The position numbers and the translations under genes are program-made. This document shows, piece after piece, positions 37,638 through 46,122 of a DNA stretch of 64,000 nt. The notes under the pieces are model-generated. The model had not been told where the DNA came from. It was given only the letters and a program-made list of their open reading frames with translations, and made no database searches. This DNA is from Microbacterium oxydans (GTDB lineage: Bacteria > Actinomycetota > Actinomycetes > Actinomycetales > Microbacteriaceae). The stretch is taken from the NCBI RefSeq assembly GCF_006540085.1, contig NZ_BJOG01000001.1, forward strand, positions 1,116,001 through 1,180,000, read 5' to 3'. Positions within the stretch are counted from its first letter, which is position 1; every line of letters starts with the position of its first letter.

Positions 37638-39146
37638 TCAATCCCGAGCGGTCTGCAGGATCGTCCAGAGCTCGGCGCGAGCCGGGAAGGTCGACAGGTC
37701 GATGTCGAGCAGCGCGCCCGCGTGGGCGATGCGGGAGCGCAGGGTGTGTCGGTGCACCCCGAGAGCGTTCGCGGCGGATTCGGCCTTCGCATCGTGCTCG
37801 AGCCAGGTGCGCAGCGAGCCCTCGAGGTCGGCGCCGGTGCGGGCATCGTGCTCGCGCACCGGGGCGAGTCGAGACTCGGCGACCAGGCGGGCCTCGTCGG
37901 TCGCGAGGGCGGTGAGGATGCTCGACCCCACGGTGTCGGCGTACCGGGCGACCCCGTGCGAGCCCTGCTGGCGCAGCGCGGTGAGTGCCTGCGCATGGGC
38001 ACGGGCGAACGAATCGTAGCCCTCCGAATCGGAGACGCCGATGCGGATGCCGAACCGCGCGGCGACCTCATCGAGCAGCCCTTCGTCGGCGACCGACACG
38101 CACATCGTGACGCCGTCCTCCGACTCGGCCAGGAAGAAGGAGGTGCCGTGTTCGGACCGATGTCGCTCCCACCAGTCGGCCAGGGGTCCCGCAGGGGCGT
38201 CGGCCGCGACCGCGACCAGCACGGGCGCGGGTGGCAGGCTTCCCAGCACCCGCCTGGCGAGAGAGGGGTCGTCGGCGAGGAGAGAGCCGAGGAGCTGGGT
38301 GTGCAGGCGGCGTCGGCTGCGCGCCAGCTGCTCGCTCTGCTCCATCGCGAGTCCCGCCATGGCGATGACCGATGTCACGACCGAACGTGCTTCGGGGTCG
38401 AGCGTCTCGATGGCCAGGGCGATGACGCCGCGCAGGTGTCCGCCGCGGCCCACCGTGAACAGCATGAACGAGTGACCCTCGATGCTGAGCGACTGCCCGG
38501 CCTCGAGCCCCCGCGTGAGGATCTCGACCACGCGGGAGCCGAGTTCGTGGAGCACACGCGCCTCGATGGCGTCACGCGGGTGAGCGAACGTGAGGGCTCC
38601 GGCGGCGTCGAACATGCCAGACCAGACGTCGAGCCGACGCCCGAGCTCCGCGATCGTCGCGTCGAGGCCGTGCGGACGGAGGGCGGCGAGGGCCAGAGCG
38701 CGCTGCGTGTCGAGTGCCCATGACCGTCGTGCATAGGCCTGAGCCGCGATGGCCTCGGAGTGTGCACGTGCGACGGCGATGAACGGGGTGCGGTACGGTA
38801 CGGCGAACAGGGGCATCCCGTGCACAGCGCAGGCCTCGACGAGCTCGTCGGGGATCCCTGAGCGATGCACCTCGGTACCGAACCCCAGGCCGATCACGCC
38901 GCGGTCTGCGAGTCGCCCGACATACGTGTCGATGCTCACGGCCTCGTCGAACTGCGTCCCCGTGGTCAGCAGTGCCAGGTCTTCCGAGAGGAACGGGGTC
39001 GGGTCGGCGAGGTCGGAGCTGTGCACCCAGCGCAGGGGGCGGTCGAGAGCGCCTTCCGGGATGTCGGCTTCGCGAGGCACGAGCGAGAGCCCGAGGTCAC
39101 GACGCTGCAGCAGCGCACGCAGGGTCGGCTGAGCGGTGACGGCCAT
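37638..39146 (-). CDS. PucR family regulator
   Basis: A 502-residue regulator. The N-terminal PucR domain (about 8-130: TLRALLQRRDLGLSLV, RWVHSSDLADPTPFLSEDLALLTTG) senses a small molecule, a GGDEF-like linker follows, and the C-terminal helix-turn-helix is LRTWLEHDAKAESAANALGVHRHTLRSRI (about 450-478). It is divergent from gabT across 98 bp, the classic position for a regulator of GABA/putrescine use. The ATG at 39146 is preceded by CCGGAGGATGTC. Confidence 0.87.
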   Translation of the reverse strand: MAVTAQPTLRALLQRRDLGLSLVPREADIPEGALDRPLRWVHSSDLADPTPFLSEDLALLTTGTQFDEAVSIDTYVGRLADRGVIGLGFGTEVHRSGIPDELVEACAVHGMPLFAVPYRTPFIAVARAHSEAIAAQAYARRSWALDTQRALALAALRPHGLDATIAELGRRLDVWSGMFDAAGALTFAHPRDAIEARVLHELGSRVVEILTRGLEAGQSLSIEGHSFMLFTVGRGGHLRGVIALAIETLDPEARSVVTSVIAMAGLAMEQSEQLARSRRRLHTQLLGSLLADDPSLARRVLGSLPPAPVLVAVAADAPAGPLADWWERHRSEHGTSFFLAESEDGVTMCVSVADEGLLDEVAARFGIRIGVSDSEGYDSFARAHAQALTALRQQGSHGVARYADTVGSSILTALATDEARLVAESRLAPVREHDARTGADLEGSLRTWLEHDAKAESAANALGVHRHTLRSRIAHAGALLDIDLSTFPARAELWTILQTARD

Positions 39147-39244
39147 GACATCCTCCGGAACTTATACACGCAGGCGAACTGACGCTACAGATTGTACAGA
39201 CCGGTGAATGCAGCAGTCTCGGTCACCGCCGTACGCTCGCGAAC

Positions 39245-40612
39245 ATGGCACTCCTCGACACCGCAGCCCCCGCAGTCCCTCTCGGTGGACCCGACCTCCC
39301 GCAGGAGCGTCGCCTGGTCACGGACCTCCCCGGCCCCCGTTCGGCCGAGATCCTCGCGCGCAAGGCGGACGCCGTCGCCGCGGGTGTCGGACACACGGTT
39401 CCGATCGCGGCCGTCGCCGCGGGCGGCGGAGTGGTCGTCGACGCCGACGGCAACTCGCTCATCGACCTCGGTTCCGGCATCGCCGTGACCACGGTGGGCA
39501 ACGCGCACCCCAAGGTCGCTGCGGCCGTCGCCGCTCAGGCCGCGCAGTTCACGCACACCTGCTTCATGATCTCGCCGTACGAGTCCTACGTGGGCGTGGC
39601 CGAAGCACTCAACCGCGTCACCCCCGGCGACTTCGCCAAGAAGAGCGCCCTGTTCAACTCGGGCGCCGAAGCGGTCGAGAACGCGATCAAGATCGCCCGC
39701 AAGCACACCGGTCGCCAGGCCGTCGTCGCATTCGACCACGGCTACCACGGCCGCACGAACCTGACCATGGCGCTCACCGCCAAGTCGATGCCCTACAAGA
39801 GCGGCTTCGGCCCGTTCGCCCCCGAGGTGTACCGCGCGCCGATGTCGTACCCCTTCCGCGACGGACTCGACGGGCGCGAGGCCGCGGCCCGCGTGATCCT
39901 CCAGCTCGAGAAGCAGATCGGTGCCGACAACCTGGCCGCGGTCATCATCGAGCCCATTCAGGGCGAGGGTGGCTTCATCGTCCCGGCCGACGGCTTCCTC
40001 CCCGCGATCGTCGACTGGTGCCGCGCGAACGGCGTCGTCTTCATCGCCGACGAGGTGCAGACCGGCTTCGCCCGTACCGGTCATATGTTCGCGAGCGAGA
40101 TCTTCGGCATCGAGCCCGACCTGATCACCACGGCCAAGGGCATCGCCGGCGGCCTCCCGCTCGCCGCCGTCACCGGTCGTTCCGAGATCATGGACGCCTC
40201 GCACTCCGGCGGTCTCGGCGGCACCTACGGCGGCAACCCGATCGCCTGTGCCGCGGCCCTCGCCTCGATCGACGTGTTCGAGAACGACGGCGTCATCGAG
40301 CGGGCACGCGAGATCGGCACCATCCTCATCGACCGTCTCACCGCGATCCAGCAGAACGACCCGCGCGTCGGAGACATCCGCGGCCACGGCGCCATGATCG
40401 CCGCCGAGTTCGTGGATCCCGAGACCAAGGCGCCGAACGCCGCTCTCACGGCGGCCGTCGCGAAGGCGTGCATCGCGCAGGGCGTCATCGTCCTCACCTG
40501 CGGCACCTACGGCAACGTCATCCGCTTCCTTCCTCCGCTCTCGATCGGCGACGACCTGCTGAACGAGGGACTCGACATCGTGGCCGCTGCGCTGGCCGGA
40601 GCCGCCGAATAA
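39245..40612 (+). CDS. gabT: 4-aminobutyrate aminotransferase
   Basis: A PLP-dependent class III aminotransferase that converts GABA and 2-oxoglutarate to succinate semialdehyde and glutamate. The 455-residue protein has the phosphate loop FNSGAEAVENAIKIARKHTGR, the DEVQTGFARTG motif and the PLP lysine in TTAKGIAGGLPL. It is the first gene of the putrescine/GABA cluster and is divergent from the PucR regulator. Confidence 0.93.
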   Translation: MALLDTAAPAVPLGGPDLPQERRLVTDLPGPRSAEILARKADAVAAGVGHTVPIAAVAAGGGVVVDADGNSLIDLGSGIAVTTVGNAHPKVAAAVAAQAAQFTHTCFMISPYESYVGVAEALNRVTPGDFAKKSALFNSGAEAVENAIKIARKHTGRQAVVAFDHGYHGRTNLTMALTAKSMPYKSGFGPFAPEVYRAPMSYPFRDGLDGREAAARVILQLEKQIGADNLAAVIIEPIQGEGGFIVPADGFLPAIVDWCRANGVVFIADEVQTGFARTGHMFASEIFGIEPDLITTAKGIAGGLPLAAVTGRSEIMDASHSGGLGGTYGGNPIACAAALASIDVFENDGVIERAREIGTILIDRLTAIQQNDPRVGDIRGHGAMIAAEFVDPETKAPNAALTAAVAKACIAQGVIVLTCGTYGNVIRFLPPLSIGDDLLNEGLDIVAAALAGAAE

Positions 40613-40616
40613 CATG

Positions 40617-40640
40617 CAGGCCGCGCTCCCGCGCGGCCTG
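40617..40640 (+). terminator. Terminator after gabT
   Basis: CAGGCCGCGC (40617-40626) and GCGCGGCCTG (40631-40640) form a perfect 10-bp stem with a TCCC loop, 4 bp beyond the gabT stop. Confidence 0.75.
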
Positions 40641-40649
40641 ACCCCCTGT

Positions 40650-40690
40650 CCGGTCGCGACCCCAATCGGGGGATTTCGGGTCGCGACCGG
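40650..40690. repeat. GGTCGCGACC inverted repeat between gabT and the amine oxidase
   Basis: CCGGTCGCGACCC (40650-40662) and GGGTCGCGACCGG (40678-40690) are perfect 13-bp complements around a 15-nt loop. Each arm is itself palindromic at GGTCGCGACC. It lies directly after the gabT terminator and ends 18 bp before the next ribosome-binding site. Confidence 0.7.
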
Positions 40691-40719
40691 CACTACTTCC
40701 CCCAACGAAGGAGTTGCAG

Positions 40720-42102
40720 ATGTCTGAGATCACCCGCGACGTACTCATCATCGGTGCCGGAGCCGCAGGGCTCACGGCCGCGAACGACCTGCGCAAGGCC
40801 GGCCTGTCGGTCGCCGTGCTGGAGGCCCGCGACCGCGTGGGCGGCCGCCTGTGGACCGACGTCATCGACGGTGCCATGCTCGAGATCGGCGGCCAGTGGG
40901 TCTCGCCCGACCAGGACGCGCTCAAGGACACGATCGAGGAGCTGGGCCTCGAGACCTACAGCCGTTACCGCGAGGGTGACAGCGTCTACGTCGGACCCGA
41001 CGGGAAGACCCACCGCTTCACGGGGGAGATGTTCCCCGTCTCGCCGGAGACCGAGGCCGTGATCGCCCGCATCACCGGCATCCTCGACGCGCTGGTCGCG
41101 GAGATCGACCCCGATCAGCCGTGGGCGCACCCCAAGGCCGAGGAGTGGGACTCCATCACCTGGGATGCCTGGCTGCGTTCGCAGACCGACGACGACGAGG
41201 CCGTGCGCAACCTCGCCTTCGCCACGGGCTCCGCGATGCTCACCAAACCCACGCACTCGTTCTCGCTCCTGCAGTCGCTCCTGATGGCCGCGTCCGCCGG
41301 TTCTTACTCGAACCTGGTCGACGCCGACTTCATCCTCGACAAGCGCGTCGTGGGCGGTCTCCAGCAGGTGCCGCTGCGCCTTGCCGAGCGTCTGGGCGAC
41401 GACGTGCTGCTGAACCAGCCCGTCCGCCGCCTCGAGTGGTCGGATGCCGGTGTGGTCGCCGTCACCGACGAGCTCACCGTGCGCGCCCGTCACGCGATCC
41501 TCGCGCACGCACCGGTTCTCTACAGCCGCATCTCGTTCGACCCGCCGCTGCCACGCCGCCAGCACCAGCTGCACCAGCACCTCTCGATGGGCTTCGTCAT
41601 CAAGGTGCACGCCGTGTACGACCGGCCGTTCTGGCGCGAGCAGGGTCTCAGCGGCACCGCGTTCAGCCCGTACGAACTGTCGCACGAGGCCTACGACAAC
41701 ACCAACCACGGCGATGAGCGTGGCACCCTGGTCGGCTTCGTCTCCGACGCCAACGCCGACGGTGTCTTCGAGCTCTCGCCCGAGGAGCGCAAGGAGCGCA
41801 TCCTCGAGTCGCTGTCGCACTACTACGGCCCCGAGGCCAAGAACCCGGTCGTCTACTACGAGAGCGACTGGGGCAGCGAGGAGTGGACGCGCGGCGCCTA
41901 TGCCGCCAGCTTCGACATGGGCGGCCTGCACCGCTACGGCGCCGACCTGCGCACCGCGGTCGGACCGATCCACTTCGCGTGCAGCGACATGGCAGGCGCC
42001 GGGTATCAGCACGTGGACGGTGCGATCCGGATGGGACACCTGGTCGCCTCCAACATCGTCGATGCGAGTCGTGAGGCCGGCGCTGTCGAGAGCAGCAGCT
42101 GA
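40720..42102 (+). CDS. FAD amine oxidase, putrescine-oxidase type
   Basis: A 460-residue flavin amine oxidase. The FAD-binding GAGAAG is at residues 12-17, followed by EARDRVGGRLWT and GGQWVSPDQ. The C-terminal FAD block reads GPIHFACSDMAGAGYQHVDGAIRMG. The closest known type is the putrescine oxidase of Micrococcus and Rhodococcus, which makes 4-aminobutanal, ammonia and hydrogen peroxide. Neighbouring GABA genes support this. AAGGAG at 40708-40713 selects the ATG at 40720. It overlaps the next gene by one base. Confidence 0.85.
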   Translation: MSEITRDVLIIGAGAAGLTAANDLRKAGLSVAVLEARDRVGGRLWTDVIDGAMLEIGGQWVSPDQDALKDTIEELGLETYSRYREGDSVYVGPDGKTHRFTGEMFPVSPETEAVIARITGILDALVAEIDPDQPWAHPKAEEWDSITWDAWLRSQTDDDEAVRNLAFATGSAMLTKPTHSFSLLQSLLMAASAGSYSNLVDADFILDKRVVGGLQQVPLRLAERLGDDVLLNQPVRRLEWSDAGVVAVTDELTVRARHAILAHAPVLYSRISFDPPLPRRQHQLHQHLSMGFVIKVHAVYDRPFWREQGLSGTAFSPYELSHEAYDNTNHGDERGTLVGFVSDANADGVFELSPEERKERILESLSHYYGPEAKNPVVYYESDWGSEEWTRGAYAASFDMGGLHRYGADLRTAVGPIHFACSDMAGAGYQHVDGAIRMGHLVASNIVDASREAGAVESSS

Positions 42103-42986
42103 TGACCGGGTCGGTCGTCGTCGGATACACGGCGACGGACGCGGGAGCGGATGCCGCAGCGCTGGGTGCGCGCATCGCCCGCAGCCTGGGAGCGACCCTG
42201 CACCTGGTGATCGTGCTGCCCAACGAGGGCACGCGCAGCGCCGCGGTGCCGCCGGAGCGCGCCTACGAGGAGCACATCCGCTCGCAGGCCAAGAAGTGGC
42301 TCGGCGACGCCGTCGTCCGGTTGCCGCAGGAGCTGATCCGCAGCGGACACGTCCGCTTCTCCGAGTCCTTCGCCGAGGGGCTCATCGCCGCCGGTGAGGA
42401 GTTCGGCGCACGTCTGATCGTGATCGGCGCGGCGGGCGGCGGCATCTTCGGGCGCCACCGTCTCGGCAGCGTGGCCTCCGAGCTGCTGCACTCGTCGACC
42501 ATCCCGGTCGCCCTGGCACCTGCCGGCACCGCGCAGCAGGACGACCACGTCATCCCGCGTGTCACGGTCGCGGTCGGCTCACGGCCGGGCGCGGACGCGC
42601 TGCTCGACGAAGCGGTGTCGCTCGCCGGAGACAGCGGTGTCGATCTGCGACTCGTCTCCCTCGTGCCGTTCGACGTGCCACCCGGACTCGACACGGGAGC
42701 CATCCGCACCGTAGGGGACACGCACGGTCGAGAGGTTCTCGCGATGGCGACCGAGCTCCTTCCGGACGGGCGCACCGCCGCGGTCGAGAAGGCCCCAGGC
42801 GACACGGTCGAGGATGCGGTCGCGAACCTCTCCTGGCTTCCCGGTGAGGTCATCCTGGTCGGATCGAGCCGGCTGGCACAGCCGCGCCGACTGTTCCTGG
42901 GCTCCACGGCGGCGAAGATGCTGCACGTTCTGCCCGTCCCCATGATCGTCGTCCCGCGCACCCGCAACGAAGCAGGAGAACGCTGA
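42102..42986 (+). CDS. Universal stress protein, tandem domains
   Basis: A 294-residue protein with two UspA folds. The first keeps the nucleotide loop near its end (IVIGAAGGGIFGRHRLGSVASELLHSSTIPV). The second ends ILVGSSRLAQPRRLFLGSTAAKMLHVLPVPMIVV, a similar G-x9-G-S/T pattern. It sits between the amine oxidase and the permease with one-base overlaps at both ends, so it is made with the catabolic enzymes. It might respond to the peroxide or aldehyde they produce; that is inference. Confidence 0.85.
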   Translation: MTGSVVVGYTATDAGADAAALGARIARSLGATLHLVIVLPNEGTRSAAVPPERAYEEHIRSQAKKWLGDAVVRLPQELIRSGHVRFSESFAEGLIAAGEEFGARLIVIGAAGGGIFGRHRLGSVASELLHSSTIPVALAPAGTAQQDDHVIPRVTVAVGSRPGADALLDEAVSLAGDSGVDLRLVSLVPFDVPPGLDTGAIRTVGDTHGREVLAMATELLPDGRTAAVEKAPGDTVEDAVANLSWLPGEVILVGSSRLAQPRRLFLGSTAAKMLHVLPVPMIVVPRTRNEAGER

Positions 42987-44533
42987 TGAGCAGCACCCAC
43001 CGGGCGACGGAGCCCGAATCCGGCGTCACCACCGGGATCTCCACCAAGGGCCTGAGCGCCGGAACGGTCGGCCTGATCGGCGCGGTCGTGATCGGCATCT
43101 CGTGCATCGCGCCCGCCTACACGTTCACGGCGGCCGTCGGACCCGTGGCCTCCACCGTCGGGTCCCAGATCCCGGCGATCATCCTCGTCGGGTTCATCCC
43201 GATGCTCCTGGTCGCCTTCGGCTACCGCGAGCTCAACAACCGGATGCCCGACTCCGGCACGTCGTTCACCTGGGCGGCCCGTGCCTTCGGTCCCTGGGTG
43301 GGCTGGATGGCCGGCTGGGGCCTCGTCGTCGCCACGATCCTCGTGCTGTCCAACCTCGCTGGCATCGCCGTGGACTTCCTCTTCCTGCTGATCTCGCAGA
43401 TCACGGGCAACCCCGACATCGCCTCCCTCGCGAGCGTCACCTGGATCAACATCGGCGTGTGCCTGCTGTTCATGCTCGGCGCGACGTGGATCTCGTACCG
43501 CGACATGCAGACGACGCAGAAGCTGCAGTACTGGCTCGTCAGCTTCCAGATCCTCGTGCTGCTGTTCTTCGCCGGGGCCGCGATCGTGCAGGCGGTGAAC
43601 GGCAACGGCTTCGACTACCAGCCGTTCGACCTCGGCTGGTTCAACCCGTTCGCGATCTCGTCGTTCAGCGCCGTCGCCGCCGGCCTCTCCCTGTCGATCT
43701 TCATCTTCTGGGGCTGGGACGTCACCCTCACCATGAACGAGGAGACCAAGGATCCGGAGAAGACCCCGGGGCGTGCCGCCACCGTCACGGTGCTCATGAT
43801 CGTCTCCCTGTACCTGCTGCTGGCGGTCGCGATGATCATGTTCGCCGGCGTCGGCACCGGAGCGTTGGGCCTCGGCAACGAGGACATCCAGGAGAACGTG
43901 TTCTTCCACCTCTCCGGCCCGATCCTCGGCCCGCTCGCGTTCCTCGTGTCGCTCGCGGTGCTGACCAGTTCGGCATCGTCGCTGCAGTCCACGTTCGTGG
44001 GTCCCGCGCGCACCCTGCTGGCGATGGGGCACTACGGCGCACTGCCCAAGTCGTTCGCGAAGGTCAGCCCGCGGTTCTTCACCCCGGGGTACGCGACCAT
44101 CGCCTCCGCCATCGTGGCATCGGCCTTCTACGCCGTGATGCGCATCGTCAGCGAGGACACGCTGTGGGACACCATCCTGACGCTCGGCATGATGATCTGC
44201 TTCTACTACGGGATCACCGCATTCGCCTGCGTCTGGTACTTCCGCAAGCAGTGGTTCGACTCGACGCGGAACTTCTTCTTCACGTTCCTGTTCCCGCTGG
44301 TCGGCGGCGCGATCCTCGCGGTGCTGTTCTTCACCACGCTGATCGACTCGATGGACCCGGCCTACGGCTCCGGCTCGCAGATCGGCGGGGTCGGCATCGT
44401 GTTCATCCTCGGCATGCTGATCATCGTCGTCGGCATCGTCGTCATGATCTGGAACGCGATCAGACGGCCCGCCTTCTTCCGCGGACAGACCCTGGGCATC
44501 GACGCACCGCCCAGTCGACGCAAGCGCTCCTAG
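42986..44533 (+). CDS. APC family amino acid/polyamine permease
   Basis: A 515-residue transporter with about 12 helices of the amino acid-polyamine-organocation superfamily. The N-terminal helix contains SAGTVGLIGAVVIGISCIAPAYTF, with the family's GxxG-type break, and SIFIFWGWDVTLTMNEETKDP near residue 235 is a typical APC intracellular loop. It is embedded between putrescine/GABA genes, so putrescine or GABA uptake is the likely role. Confidence 0.87.
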   Translation: MSSTHRATEPESGVTTGISTKGLSAGTVGLIGAVVIGISCIAPAYTFTAAVGPVASTVGSQIPAIILVGFIPMLLVAFGYRELNNRMPDSGTSFTWAARAFGPWVGWMAGWGLVVATILVLSNLAGIAVDFLFLLISQITGNPDIASLASVTWINIGVCLLFMLGATWISYRDMQTTQKLQYWLVSFQILVLLFFAGAAIVQAVNGNGFDYQPFDLGWFNPFAISSFSAVAAGLSLSIFIFWGWDVTLTMNEETKDPEKTPGRAATVTVLMIVSLYLLLAVAMIMFAGVGTGALGLGNEDIQENVFFHLSGPILGPLAFLVSLAVLTSSASSLQSTFVGPARTLLAMGHYGALPKSFAKVSPRFFTPGYATIASAIVASAFYAVMRIVSEDTLWDTILTLGMMICFYYGITAFACVWYFRKQWFDSTRNFFFTFLFPLVGGAILAVLFFTTLIDSMDPAYGSGSQIGGVGIVFILGMLIIVVGIVVMIWNAIRRPAFFRGQTLGIDAPPSRRKRS

Positions 44534-44555
44534 CCCTCCTCACAGAAAGAGAATC

Positions 44556-46022
44556 ATGAGCACTCAGACCGAACAGGCGCTCCTGGACAGCATCCCCACC
44601 GGACTCTTCATCGGGGGCCAGTGGATCGACGGCGAGACCGGCGGCACCTTCGATGTGAAGGACCCCGCGACCGGTTCCGTGATCCGCACCATCGCCGACG
44701 CGACGCCCGGCGACGGCATCCGCGCCCTCGACGCCGCGGTCGCCGCGCAGGACGCCTGGGCCGCGACGGCTCCGCGCGTGCGCAGCGAGATCCTCCGCAA
44801 GTCCTTCGACCTCGTTCAGGAGCACAAGGAGGATCTGGCCCTTCTGATGACGCTCGAGATGGGCAAGCCTCTCGCCGAAGCACGTGGCGAGGTCGGCTAC
44901 GGCGGGGAGTTCCTGCGCTGGTTCAGCGAGGAGGCCGTGCGCATCAGCGGTCGCTACGGCATCAACCCCGAGGGCACCGGCCACATGGTCGTATCGCAGC
45001 GCCCGGTCGGACCGTCGTTCTTCGTGACGCCGTGGAACTTCCCGTTCGCCATGGCCACCCGCAAGATCGCCCCCGCACTCGCAGCGGGCTGCACCGTCGT
45101 GATCAAGCCCCCGGCACTCACGCCCCTGACGACCATGTACTTCGTCTCGCTGCTCGAGCAGGCAGGCCTTCCCGCCGGTGTCGTGAACGTCGTGCAGACG
45201 TCGAAGTCGAGTGCGCTGTCGGCGCCCATCATCGCCGACCCGCGCCTGCGCAAGCTCTCCTTCACCGGGTCGACCGAGGTGGGCCGCAAGCTCATCGCCC
45301 AGGCGGCCGAAGGCGTGCTGCGCGTGTCGATGGAACTGGGCGGCAACGCTCCGTTCGTGGTGTTCGACGACGCCGACCTCGACAAGGCCGTGGACGGTGC
45401 GCTGGCCGCGAAGTTCCGCAACATCGGCCAGGCCTGCACGGCCGCGAACCGCTTCATCGTGCACAAGGACGTCGCCGGGGAATTCGCCAAGCGCGTGACC
45501 GAGCGCGTCAACGGCATGAAGATCGGCCGCGGCACGGAAGAGGGCGTGGCGATCGGACCGCTCATCGACGAGGACGCTGTGGCCAAGGCCGGCGAGCTCG
45601 TGGACGATGCGGTCGAACGCGGTGCGACCCTGCTCGCCGGCGGCAAGGCCGTCGAGGGCACCGGCACGTTCTACGAGCCCACCGTGCTCACCGACGTGGT
45701 CGCCGGAAGCGCGATCCTCCGCGAGGAGATCTTCGGACCGGTGCTCGCGATCGCGACCTTCGAGACCGAGGAAGAGGCCGTGCGCCTGGCGAACGACACC
45801 GAGTACGGGCTCGTGTCGTATGTGTTCACCGAGAACCTGCAGCGCGGGCAGCGGATGATCGACGGGCTCGAGACCGGCATGATGGGTCTCAACGTGGGAG
45901 TGGTCTCGAATGCGGCCGCACCCTTCGGAGGCGTCAAGCAGTCCGGCGTCGGACGCGAGGGCGGCTTCGAGGGCATCCACGAGTACCTGTCCACCAAGTA
46001 CACGCTGATCCCGGTCTCCTGA
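44556..46022 (+). CDS. gabD: Succinate-semialdehyde dehydrogenase (GabD type)
   Basis: A 488-residue NAD(P)-dependent aldehyde dehydrogenase. Cofactor and active-site segments are FFVTPWNFPFAMATRK, SFTGSTEVGRKL, ELGGNAPFVVF (catalytic Glu) and NIGQACTAANRF (catalytic Cys). It is closest in pattern to GabD, oxidising succinate semialdehyde from GabT to succinate, but oxidation of 4-aminobutanal cannot be excluded. A GAAAGAGAATC site precedes the ATG. Confidence 0.85.
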   Translation: MSTQTEQALLDSIPTGLFIGGQWIDGETGGTFDVKDPATGSVIRTIADATPGDGIRALDAAVAAQDAWAATAPRVRSEILRKSFDLVQEHKEDLALLMTLEMGKPLAEARGEVGYGGEFLRWFSEEAVRISGRYGINPEGTGHMVVSQRPVGPSFFVTPWNFPFAMATRKIAPALAAGCTVVIKPPALTPLTTMYFVSLLEQAGLPAGVVNVVQTSKSSALSAPIIADPRLRKLSFTGSTEVGRKLIAQAAEGVLRVSMELGGNAPFVVFDDADLDKAVDGALAAKFRNIGQACTAANRFIVHKDVAGEFAKRVTERVNGMKIGRGTEEGVAIGPLIDEDAVAKAGELVDDAVERGATLLAGGKAVEGTGTFYEPTVLTDVVAGSAILREEIFGPVLAIATFETEEEAVRLANDTEYGLVSYVFTENLQRGQRMIDGLETGMMGLNVGVVSNAAAPFGGVKQSGVGREGGFEGIHEYLSTKYTLIPVS

Positions 46023-46032
46023 CCTTCCGGGT

Positions 46033-46058
46033 GGGTCCCTGAGCTTGTCGAAGGGCCC
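46033..46058. repeat. TCCCTGAGCTTGTCGAAGGG repeat, copy 1
   Basis: GGGTCCCTGAGCTTGTCGAAGGGCCC is a short interspersed palindromic repeat with GGG(T)CCCT.../...AGGGCCC ends. It falls in the gap between the two aldehyde dehydrogenase genes, 18 bp before a second copy. Confidence 0.75.
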
Positions 46059-46076
46059 ACCCCACCCGAACGGCCT

Positions 46077-46103
46077 GGGTCCCTGAGCCTGTCGAAGGGA
46101 CCC
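46077..46103. repeat. TCCCTGAGCCTGTCGAAGGGA repeat, copy 2
   Basis: The second copy has the same orientation and C in place of T in the core (GAGCCTGTCGAAGGGACCC). The pair makes the gap between the aldehyde dehydrogenases 100 bp long. Confidence 0.75.
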
Positions 46104-46122
46104 GCACACGAGAGGACAACCC

